Source of the DNA: Oscillospiraceae bacterium
GTDB lineage: Bacteria > Bacillota_A > Clostridia > Oscillospirales > Oscillospiraceae
Assembly: GCA_017381835.1 (NCBI GenBank)
Contig: JAFOBK010000088.1
Location: forward strand, 1 to 7,095
Direction: 5' to 3'
Length of the DNA: 7,095 nucleotides
Shown one piece after another: positions 1 to 4,324 of this stretch (position 1 is the first letter of the stretch; every line of letters begins with the position of its first letter). Both the position numbers and the translations under genes were made by a program. The notes beneath the pieces are model-generated. The model ran no database searches. It saw only the letters and a program-made list of their open reading frames with translations, and was not told the DNA's origin.

Positions 1-155
1 CATAGGCCGCCCAACATAAATATCATACCATATCCCCAATACACTTGTCCATACTCACTATCTCCAACTTTTTGCACTATTTCTTATGGAACATCCCATC
101 TTGAAAAGCAGGCAAACCAGTTGTATTATGAAGATACAAAAAAGGAGTGAGTCCA

Positions 156-164
156 ATGTACTAA
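156..164 (+). other. Two-codon ORF (Met-Tyr-stop) with Shine-Dalgarno, copy 1
   Basis: ATG TAC TAA is preceded by GGAG at the normal distance of about 8 nt, and a longer open frame (from position 1) stops at TGA 148-150, overlapping that Shine-Dalgarno. The whole arrangement is identical in copy 2. It could be a regulatory start-stop site or a chance reading of a conserved RNA block. Confidence 0.3.
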
Positions 165-210
165 GCAAACGCTCCAATAAACCATTCTATAGAAAGTAGA
201 GGTTATGTAA

Positions 211-234
211 ATGCTGGAACCCAACAACTTCTGA
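211..234 (+). other. Seven-codon mini-ORF abutting a terminator hairpin, copy 1
   Basis: The frame encodes MLEPNNF and stops at TGA 232-234. AGAGGT (198-203) is a plausible ribosome-binding site. The last base of the stop is the first base of the downstream hairpin stem, so a ribosome at the stop would mask the 5' arm. Copy 2 has an ORF of identical length at the homologous position (MIDPIYN) with different codons. This geometry is that of leader peptides in translation-sensing attenuators, but function is inferred only. Confidence 0.35.
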
Positions 235-270
235 AACCCCTGACGCTAGGTGTCAGGGGTTTTCATTTTG
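234..270 (+). terminator. Hairpin A of copy 1
   Basis: An 11-bp perfect stem pairs 234-244 (AAACCCCTGAC) with 252-262 (GTCAGGGGTTT) around a 7-nt loop, followed by TCATTTTG. The T-run is interrupted, and the A-rich 5' arm makes it potentially bidirectional. The corresponding stem in copy 2 has an unrelated sequence. Confidence 0.75.
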
Positions 271-278
271 TCTGTTTC

Positions 279-305
279 ACGCTCCGAAAGGGGCGTTTTT
301 GTTTT
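279..305 (+). terminator. Hairpin B of copy 1, intrinsic terminator
   Basis: ACGCTCC (279-285) pairs with GGGGCGT (290-296), with one T·G pair, across a GAAA tetraloop, and is followed by TTTTGTTTT. The stem and loop are identical in copy 2 apart from the outermost base pair. It should end transcription entering from the left, insulating the MATE promoter that follows. Confidence 0.8.
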
Positions 306-323
306 GTCCGGCAAAAGGATGCG

Positions 324-352
324 TTGAAAGTTTCGGCTGGATATGTTACTAT
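324..352 (+). promoter_or_regulatory. Promoter of the MATE gene
   Basis: TTGAAA (324-329) and TACTAT (347-352) are separated by 17 bp, giving a predicted start near 359 and a short leader of about 27 nt. It lies just after hairpin B, so the pump need not depend on readthrough from the upstream element. Confidence 0.7.
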
Positions 353-386
353 ATGTATGTAATTTTTTCATTTGAGGTACTTTTTT

Positions 387-1730
387 ATGAGTGCGAAAAT
401 CAAAGATATGACCACAGGCAGACCGCTGCCGCTGATCATTTCCTTCGCCCTCCCGCTTATGGTAGGCAACATTTTCCAACAGTTGTATACCGTGGTGGAT
501 ACTATGGTCGTAGGCAAAGCCTTGGGTGTGGATGCGCTGGCTGCCCTGGGTGCCACAGATTGGCTGTACTGGATGCTGCTTGGCATGATTCAGGGCGTAA
601 CCCAGGGTTTTGGCATCCTGATGGCCCGTGAATTTGGCGCAAAGCAATATGAAAGCCTGCGTAAAGTGGTTGGCAGTTCCACTTCTTTGTCGATCATTTT
701 TGCACTGCTGTTTCTGATTCTGGGACAGGCGGTTGCTAAGCCTATCCTGGTATTGCTGAACACCCCTGTTCAGATTATGGATGGTTCCCTTCTGTATCTG
801 CGAATCATGTTCCTGGGCATTCCGATCGTCATGATTTACAATCTTTTGGCGACCATTCTGCGCTCCCTGGGCGATGGACAGACACCGCTGTATGCCATGA
901 TCGTTGCAGCACTGACCAATATTGCTCTGGATATACTGTTCGTTCTGGTGCTGCACCTAGGAATTGCAGGTGCTGCCGTTGCCACGCTCATTGCCCAGGG
1001 GATTTCCAGCATCTACTGTCTGCAGAAGATCCGGAAAATCAATTTTATGACACTGAAGAAAAAACATTTCGCCCTGGAACCTGCCTTGGCGGGGCAGTTA
1101 TTATCTCTGGGATCTCCCATGGCAGCGCAGAATGCCATCATTGCTGTGGGTGGAATGATCATTCAGGGTGTTGTCAACGGTTACGGTGTGGCTTTCATCG
1201 GCGGCTTTACTGCAGCCAATAAGCTCTATGGTGTGTTGGAAATTGCCGCAACTTCCTATGGCTATGCCATGATCACCTATGTCGGTCAGAACCTGGGAGC
1301 CGCCAGGATCGAACGGATCAAGACCGGCATGGGTTGGGCCATTGCTGTTGCGCTGGCTACCTCTGCTCTGATTGCCGCGGTGATGCTCGGTTTCGGACAA
1401 TATATCATAGGTGCGTTTATTTCCGGAACACCTGAAGAAGCCGCGGCAGCCACCAAAGTTGGCGTTACTTATCTTTCCGTTATGAGTATCTGCCTGCCGA
1501 TCCTATATATCCTCCATGTGACCCGCTCGGCGGTACAAGGCATGGGCAATACGGTACTTCCGATGGTTTCCGGCATTGCGGAATTTATTATGCGCACGGG
1601 CGGTGTTCTGATTCTCCCTGCTCTTATGGGTGAAAATGGCATATTTATTGCCGAAGTTCTGGCTTGGCTGGGTGCAGATTTGATTTTGGTGCCCAGTTAT
1701 TTCGTTATGGTGAAACGGATATTGCGATAA
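387..1730 (+). CDS. MATE-family multidrug/Na+ (or H+) efflux transporter
   Basis: The gene encodes a 447-residue polytopic membrane protein that exports drugs or toxic metabolites using an ion gradient. Recognition rests on the N-terminal MATE signature DMTTGRPLPLI (residues 7-17), followed by PLMVGNIFQQLYTVVDTMVV. A repeated two-bundle hydrophobic architecture of about 12 membrane segments follows, and the length is typical of the NorM/DinF/MepA group. I chose ATG 387 because GAGGT (374-378) lies 8 nt upstream; the in-frame TTG at 372 lies against that Shine-Dalgarno and is unlikely to be used. It is monocistronic, with a promoter at 324-352 and a terminator at 1735-1760. Direct repeats of the 0.3 kb element lie on both sides. 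The substrate cannot be told from sequence. Confidence 0.95.
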   Translation: MSAKIKDMTTGRPLPLIISFALPLMVGNIFQQLYTVVDTMVVGKALGVDALAALGATDWLYWMLLGMIQGVTQGFGILMAREFGAKQYESLRKVVGSSTSLSIIFALLFLILGQAVAKPILVLLNTPVQIMDGSLLYLRIMFLGIPIVMIYNLLATILRSLGDGQTPLYAMIVAALTNIALDILFVLVLHLGIAGAAVATLIAQGISSIYCLQKIRKINFMTLKKKHFALEPALAGQLLSLGSPMAAQNAIIAVGGMIIQGVVNGYGVAFIGGFTAANKLYGVLEIAATSYGYAMITYVGQNLGAARIERIKTGMGWAIAVALATSALIAAVMLGFGQYIIGAFISGTPEEAAAATKVGVTYLSVMSICLPILYILHVTRSAVQGMGNTVLPMVSGIAEFIMRTGGVLILPALMGENGIFIAEVLAWLGADLILVPSYFVMVKRILR

Positions 1731-1734
1731 CAAA

Positions 1735-1766
1735 CAGAGCCGTCCGGACGGACGGCTCTGCGTTTA
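1735..1766 (+). terminator. Terminator after the MATE gene
   Basis: An 11-bp perfect stem pairs 1735-1745 (CAGAGCCGTCC) with 1750-1760 (GGACGGCTCTG), loop GGAC, only 4 nt after the stop codon. The T-run (CGTTTAC) is short, so some readthrough into the downstream element copy is possible. Confidence 0.75.
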
Positions 1767-1976
1767 CTTGATTACCGAAAGAAAAGGAGACTGGCGGCTG
1801 CGTAAAACAAAAGGGCATGCCCACAGGCCGCCCAACATAAATATCATACCATATAGGATGGCCGCGTGTCTATTCTCAGTTTTCATAACTTTTTGCATAG
1901 ATTCTTATATAACATCCCATCTTGAAAACTGCGCGCACCGGATGTATTATGAAGATACAAAAAAGGAGTGAGTCCA

Positions 1977-1985
1977 ATGTACTAA
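1977..1985 (+). other. Two-codon ORF (Met-Tyr-stop) with Shine-Dalgarno, copy 2
   Basis: This is identical to the ORF of copy 1: GGAG, 8-nt spacer, ATG TAC TAA, inside a block of about 45 nt conserved without change. As in copy 1, a longer frame ending in the residues YYEDTKKE stops at TGA 1969-1971 within the ribosome-binding region. Confidence 0.3.
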
Positions 1986-2031
1986 GCAAACTCTCCATTA
2001 ACAAATGTATAGAAAGTAAGAGGTTACGTAA

Positions 2032-2055
2032 ATGATTGATCCCATCTACAATTGA
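2032..2055 (+). other. Seven-codon mini-ORF abutting a terminator hairpin, copy 2
   Basis: The frame encodes MIDPIYN and stops at TGA 2053-2055, whose last base starts the hairpin A stem. AAGAGGT lies about 7 nt upstream of the ATG. Compared with copy 1 (MLEPNNF), residues 2 and 3 change conservatively and proline 4 is kept, while the length is preserved exactly. Confidence 0.35.
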
Positions 2056-2100
2056 TGACCCTTGATCTTGAGTTAACAAAAGATCAAGGGTCATTTCTTT
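2055..2100 (+). terminator. Hairpin A of copy 2
   Basis: A 15-bp perfect stem pairs 2055-2069 with 2080-2094 (ATGACCCTTGATCTT and its complement) around a 10-nt loop, followed by TTCTTTG. It sits exactly where hairpin A of copy 1 sits, yet shares no stem sequence with it. Confidence 0.75.
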
Positions 2101-2109
2101 GTCTGTGTA

Positions 2110-2137
2110 CGCTCCGAAAGGGGCGACTTTTTATTTT
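2110..2137 (+). terminator. Hairpin B of copy 2, intrinsic terminator
   Basis: CGCTCC (2110-2115), a GAAA loop and GGGGCG (2120-2125) form a stem followed by ACTTTTTATTTT. The stem and loop match copy 1. Beyond it, 2138-2208 holds nothing I can identify before the convergent methyltransferase stop codon. Confidence 0.8.
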
Positions 2138-2208
2138 CTCAAGAAACTTGCCCAATTTTGGCTACAAGATTTCTCATGCTCTGTCCAGTAACCGATCTTT
2201 TCCACTCG

Positions 2209-2913
2209 TTATCCCTTTCTCGCCCGAACCAGCAACATCATAGGCCGCTTCATTTCCTCCGGCATCTGGTCACGCCACTGCTCTGGTGGCATTGCCTCTT
2301 CTACCGCTTCGATCACAAAACCAATTTTCAGCAGACCGTTCAGGATCTGGGTCAGGGTGTGGTGATATTTCTTCACCTCATAGCCCAGAAAGTCGGTGGT
2401 TCTTTCACCGGGGTAATAGTAATCCGTCACAGGCCAGGTGCCGTCGGCAGCAAACTGTTGGTTCACACCCGCTGTGAAAGTGGGATGCTCAATGTTGAAC
2501 AGGAACACGCCGCCGGGTTTCAGCGTCTGGTGGATACGCTGATAGATACCATCTAGGTCTTCCAGGTAATGCAGCACCAGATTGGAAACCACCAGATCGT
2601 AGGTTTCCTCCGGATAGGCAAAGTCCAGCAGATCGCAGACCCGGTATTCGATGCCCTCACCTGCATTTCTGCGTTTTGCTTCCTCGATCATTCTTGCGCT
2701 CTGATCGATGCCAAGAACAGAAGCCGCGCTATGATCTGCAGCATATTTGCAGTGCCAGCCATAGCCGCAGCCTAAGTCCAGAACAGCCTTTCCAGCGAGT
2801 TCCGGAAACATCGGTTCCAGCTGATGCCATTCACCGGCACCCTCCAGGCCATACTGGCTCCGGGACATCTTGGCATATTCTGAGAAAAATTCGGGGTTAT
2901 CATACTGATTCAT
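2209..2913 (-). CDS. Class I SAM-dependent methyltransferase
   Basis: The protein has 234 residues and a Rossmann-like methyltransferase fold. Motif I VLDLGCGYGWH (44-54) binds the SAM methionine end, GID with Asp70 is the ribose-binding acidic residue at the end of strand 2, CDLLDF (93-98) is near the adenine site, YDLVVSNLVLHYL (105-117) is the motif IV region, and LKPGGVFLFN (131-140) follows. The N-terminal YDNPEFFSEYAKM is typical of a cytosolic small-molecule methyltransferase group common in Firmicutes; the substrate is unknown. I chose ATG 2913, with AAAGGATGG about 8 nt upstream. The longer TTG start at 2937 falls inside the predicted -10 box and is excluded. No clear terminator of its own follows; the hairpins of element copy 2 are the nearest structures downstream. 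Confidence 0.92.
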   Translation of the reverse strand: MNQYDNPEFFSEYAKMSRSQYGLEGAGEWHQLEPMFPELAGKAVLDLGCGYGWHCKYAADHSAASVLGIDQSARMIEEAKRRNAGEGIEYRVCDLLDFAYPEETYDLVVSNLVLHYLEDLDGIYQRIHQTLKPGGVFLFNIEHPTFTAGVNQQFAADGTWPVTDYYYPGERTTDFLGYEVKKYHHTLTQILNGLLKIGFVIEAVEEAMPPEQWRDQMPEEMKRPMMLLVRARKG

Positions 2914-2936
2914 GAGAATCACCATCCTTTTGTCCA

Positions 2937-2964
2937 ATTATAACACAAAACAAGTAATTTACAA
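2937..2964 (-). promoter_or_regulatory. Promoter of the methyltransferase gene
   Basis: On the minus strand, TTGTAA (2964-2959) and a consensus TATAAT (2942-2937) are spaced by 16 bp. The predicted start near 2930 leaves only enough leader for the Shine-Dalgarno, which supports ATG 2913. Confidence 0.75.
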
Positions 2965-2968
2965 ATCG

Positions 2969-2999
2969 TTTATGCATTCTTGCGTGGTTATGCTATACT
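2969..2999 (+). promoter_or_regulatory. Extended -10 promoter of the small basic protein gene
   Basis: TGCTATACT (2991-2999) is an extended -10 element. The -35 region near 2969-2975 is weak and lies only a few bases from the divergent methyltransferase -35 box, so the two promoters are back to back and could compete or share a regulator. Confidence 0.6.
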
Positions 3000-3031
3000 G
3001 ATTTCAGAAACCAAATGAGGAGGAAATCAGT

Positions 3032-3235
3032 ATGGAGAAATTCATTCCCTACGAGAAGCTCTCTAAAAAAGAGAAGCGCAAGATGGACTTGGCCAAGCGG
3101 CAGACCTGGGGTGAGCTGAATCCCGTCACCCGGAAGCCTGAGAACAGCAAAGCCTACAACAGAAACAAAGCCCGGAATTGGAAGCGTGACTATCACGAAC
3201 CAATTCCGGGTATTTTTTTGCAGCTTCCCTCGTGA
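3032..3235 (+). CDS. Small basic protein with an intrinsic terminator inside its ORF; candidate tmRNA-controlled ribosome-rescue factor
   Basis: The gene encodes 67 residues, strongly basic (17 Lys/Arg against 8 Asp/Glu). It starts IPYEKLSKKEKRKMD and has a central TWGELNPVTRKPENSKAYNR. From memory this resembles an uncharacterised small-protein family found in many clostridia. AGGAGG (3018-3023) lies 8 nt before ATG 3032. There is no signal peptide or membrane segment. The striking feature is at the 3' end: codons 47-60 form a long terminator hairpin and codons 61-63 are its T-run, so most mRNAs should end before the stop codon TGA 3233-3235. Ribosomes would then stall on a non-stop message and the product would be tagged by tmRNA. 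This is how ArfA and BrfA are controlled, and those are also small and basic. I see no convincing sequence homology to either, so the rescue role is a hypothesis. The last few residues may be only terminator-encoded. Confidence 0.85.
   Translation: MEKFIPYEKLSKKEKRKMDLAKRQTWGELNPVTRKPENSKAYNRNKARNWKRDYHEPIPGIFLQLPS
3171..3219 (+). terminator. Strong intrinsic terminator lying within the coding region
   Basis: CCCGGAATTGG (3171-3181) pairs perfectly with CCAATTCCGGG (3200-3210). Inside it a second stem pairs CGTGA (3185-3189) with TCACG (3193-3197) around a 3-nt loop. TA and seven T residues (3213-3219) follow. The stop codon of the overlapping gene is 14 nt beyond the last T of this run. Confidence 0.93.
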
Positions 3236-3260
3236 TTTCTGCCGCTTAGAGGTACCTGCC

Positions 3261-3289
3261 TTGTCGCCAGGCGCAAAAGATGCTATGAT
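3261..3289 (+). promoter_or_regulatory. Promoter of the LytTR-DUF3021 operon
   Basis: TTGTCG (3261-3266) and TATGAT (3284-3289) are 17 bp apart, with an extended -10 TGC just before the hexamer. The predicted start is near 3296. An 8-bp palindrome AGGTACCT (3250-3257) lies just upstream of the -35 box. I found no convincing pair of LytTR-type direct repeats for autoregulation. Confidence 0.7.
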
Positions 3290-3328
3290 AACAGTGTCAA
3301 AAGGCCTAAGATAGGGAAGGAGGAACCC

Positions 3329-3766
3329 ATGAAGATACGAATCGAGCATGCCCCACTGGAAGAAAACGAAGTGATTCTCCGATGCACACAGCTGGATGAC
3401 GAGATGCTTCGGGTCCTGTCCTTACTGCGAAGCGGGATGCAGAAACTTCTCGTCTGGAACGAACATCGGGAAATGCTGCCCCTGTCTGTGTCAAAGGTTG
3501 TTTACTGCGAAACGGTAGAGGAGAAAACCTTCGTCTACACCCATGACGGGATATATCAGACAGCCCTGTCTCTTGCGGAGCTGGAAGACCGTTGGGGCGA
3601 TTTGGGATTATTCCGGGCGGGAAAATCCTCTGTTGTGAATCTGCACGAAATCCAAAAACTGAAAAACTGCGGGTCCGGACGGATCGAGGCGCTGCTCACT
3701 ACGGGAGAAAAAATGGTCATCTCCCGGCGTTATGCGCCCATACTTCGGGAACGATTGGGCTTATGA
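3329..3766 (+). CDS. LytTR-domain DNA-binding transcriptional regulator (no receiver domain)
   Basis: This 145-residue cytosolic protein consists of a short N-terminal extension (about 1-45) and a LytTR DNA-binding domain (about 46-145). Family marks are the strand-rich VSKVVYCETVEEKTFVYT (55-72), LFRAGKSSVVNLHEIQKL (94-111; the F-R-x-x-K-S-x-x-V-N-L pattern), and GEKMVISRRYAPILRERL (126-143). There is no response-regulator receiver domain, so control is unlikely to be by a histidine kinase. GGAGG lies 5 nt upstream of the ATG. The membrane-protein gene starts 17 nt after its stop and is clearly cotranscribed. In the streptococcal HdrRM and BrsRM systems a free-standing LytTR activator is held inactive by a membrane partner encoded next to it; a similar arrangement is inferred here. 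Confidence 0.92.
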   Translation: MKIRIEHAPLEENEVILRCTQLDDEMLRVLSLLRSGMQKLLVWNEHREMLPLSVSKVVYCETVEEKTFVYTHDGIYQTALSLAELEDRWGDLGLFRAGKSSVVNLHEIQKLKNCGSGRIEALLTTGEKMVISRRYAPILRERLGL

Positions 3767-3783
3767 AGAAAGGAGCGAGGGTT

Positions 3784-4221
3784 ATGAAAGTATTCAACAA
3801 ATTTTATCTCTGGGCAGCCAATATGAAGTATCACATGGCCATTTATACCATTGCAGCCCTTTTCGTGAAATCCATTGCCAATTTGATTCAGGGTATCACC
3901 TCCGTAGAAATCCTTACCATGGTGCAAATGCTGTTTGTCAGTCTGGCCTTTGCCTGCGTGGAAAGCATTCTGTTCCCCCAAGGAAAGGAGTGGTGTGCAA
4001 CCGGCTGGCGTGTGGCAGCATGGGCAATCCTTGCCAATGTGCTTTATGTGGGTGCAGCTTTTTTCTTCCGTTGGTTCCAAGGGATTCCCCTTTGGTGTGG
4101 AAGCATGCTTATTTTTATTCTGGAATGTGGCCTGTTTGCTATGTGGTATGCTCTGTGGCTGGAAAACAAGCAGGATAACCAATGTTTAAATTGCAATCTG
4201 AAAGAATTCCAAAACAACTAA
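3784..4221 (+). CDS. DUF3021-like four-helix membrane protein, partner of the LytTR regulator
   Basis: The protein has 145 residues with four predicted membrane helices at about 17-33, 43-62, 77-95 and 103-127. A charged, likely cytosolic tail (LENKQDNQCLNCNLKEFQ) matches the way DUF3021 proteins end. Length and its place directly behind a LytTR gene fit that family. I chose ATG 3784, with AGGAG (3771-3775) 8 nt upstream. An ATG at 3763 overlaps the LytTR stop as ATGA but has no ribosome-binding site. The probable role, by analogy with HdrM/BrsM, is to sequester or modulate the LytTR protein at the membrane. The signal sensed is unknown. Confidence 0.85.
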   Translation: MKVFNKFYLWAANMKYHMAIYTIAALFVKSIANLIQGITSVEILTMVQMLFVSLAFACVESILFPQGKEWCATGWRVAAWAILANVLYVGAAFFFRWFQGIPLWCGSMLIFILECGLFAMWYALWLENKQDNQCLNCNLKEFQNN

Positions 4222-4230
4222 TTTTTAATA

Positions 4231-4270
4231 TCCCGGAGTTGGAGCAATCCAGTTCCGGGACTTTTATTTG
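4231..4270 (+). terminator. Terminator of the LytTR-DUF3021 operon
   Basis: TCCCGGA (4231-4237) pairs with TCCGGGA (4254-4260). An inner stem TGGA/TCCA is capped by a GCAA tetraloop, separated by a GT/GT internal loop. CTTTTATTTG follows, and its end is also the start of the -35 box of the next gene. Confidence 0.88.
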
Positions 4271-4296
4271 CATCCATCTTTATCCTGCGCTATAAT
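4268..4296 (+). promoter_or_regulatory. Promoter of the alcohol dehydrogenase gene
   Basis: TTGCAT (4268-4273) and a consensus TATAAT (4291-4296) are spaced by exactly 17 bp. The predicted transcript starts near 4303, giving a leader of about 22 nt with GGAGGT. The -35 box overlaps the tail of the preceding terminator. Confidence 0.85.
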
Positions 4297-4324
4297 AGTT
4301 CCATACGAATTGGAGGTGCTTCCC

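Larger units (their letters stand above)
1..305 (+). repeat. Dispersed ~0.3 kb element, copy 1 (possible structured RNA or attenuating leader)
   Basis: This AT-rich stretch is repeated at 1822-2137. Position n here matches n+1821 there over almost the whole length, with only two compensating one-base indels before the terminal hairpins. Identity is patchy: 4-33, 90-107, 122-166 and most of 191-213 are nearly or fully identical, while 34-65, 108-121, 167-190 and 214-231 have diverged heavily. The identical core carries a small hairpin (TGTAT 122-126 with ATACA 134-138), an AAGGAG Shine-Dalgarno and the two-codon ORF ATG TAC TAA. A seven-codon mini-ORF follows, then two tandem terminator-like hairpins. 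Such alternation of frozen and free blocks suggests selection on RNA or on leader peptides. Because the MATE gene downstream has its own promoter, the element may end its own transcript. No known riboswitch family was recognised, and its left edge may be cut by the window start. Confidence 0.8.
1822..2137 (+). repeat. Dispersed ~0.3 kb element, copy 2
   Basis: This is the second copy of the element at 1-305, in the same orientation. It keeps the 30-nt block at 1825-1854, the block at 1911-1928 and the core at 1943-1987 with its TGTAT/ATACA hairpin, Shine-Dalgarno and ATG TAC TAA. It also keeps the AGAAAGTA-AGAGGTTA block and hairpin B. Its mini-ORF and hairpin A occupy the same positions but have different sequences. 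Unlike copy 1 it is followed by no codirectional gene: the next gene is convergent. Just upstream, 1793-1798 (GGCGGC) can pair with 1827-1832 (GCCGCC), enclosing the palindrome GGGCATGCCC (1813-1822). Whether that belongs to the element cannot be judged, since copy 1 is cut at the window start. It may be an orphan leader, an independent small RNA, or a small non-autonomous element. Confidence 0.8.

Noticed and set aside
372..386. Longer MATE start at TTG 372
   Set aside because: The TTG lies against the GAGGT Shine-Dalgarno that serves ATG 387, and the family N-terminus begins after 387.
1..386. Known riboswitch (e.g. guanidine/ykkC type) controlling the MATE gene
   Set aside because: I could not recognise consensus motifs of such classes, and the MATE gene has its own promoter after the hairpins.
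246..956. Long minus-strand open frame across the MATE 5' region
   Set aside because: It is antisense to a well-supported membrane protein gene, begins inside it, has no ribosome-binding site and encodes low-complexity Gln/His-rich sequence.
1818..1838. Fragment of a second MATE N-terminus (ATGCCCACAGGCCGCCC resembles ATGACCACAGGCAGACC)
   Set aside because: The similarity covers only about 17 bases, stops at an in-frame TAA and lacks the following conserved residues, so chance is likely.
1..2137. CRISPR array or transposon ends
   Set aside because: There are only two copies, 1.8 kb apart, with no spacer structure, transposase, terminal inverted repeats or visible target duplication.
2914..2937. 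Longer methyltransferase start at TTG 2937 or ATG 2925
   Set aside because: 2937 is inside the predicted -10 box, and 2925 has no properly spaced ribosome-binding site. ATG 2913 has one and fits the family N-terminus.
3236..3328. LytTR autoregulatory direct repeats upstream of the operon
   Set aside because: Only isolated partial matches (e.g. ACAGTGTCA at 3291) were seen, with no second repeat at the expected spacing.
3592..3783. Extended start of the DUF3021 gene inside the LytTR gene
   Set aside because: The extra residues are out-of-frame LytTR sequence with no ribosome-binding site; ATG 3784 has one.
4268..4324. N-terminal extension of the alcohol dehydrogenase from 4268
   Set aside because: It would start inside the -35 box. 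ATG 4325 has GGAGGT at 7 nt and matches the family start.
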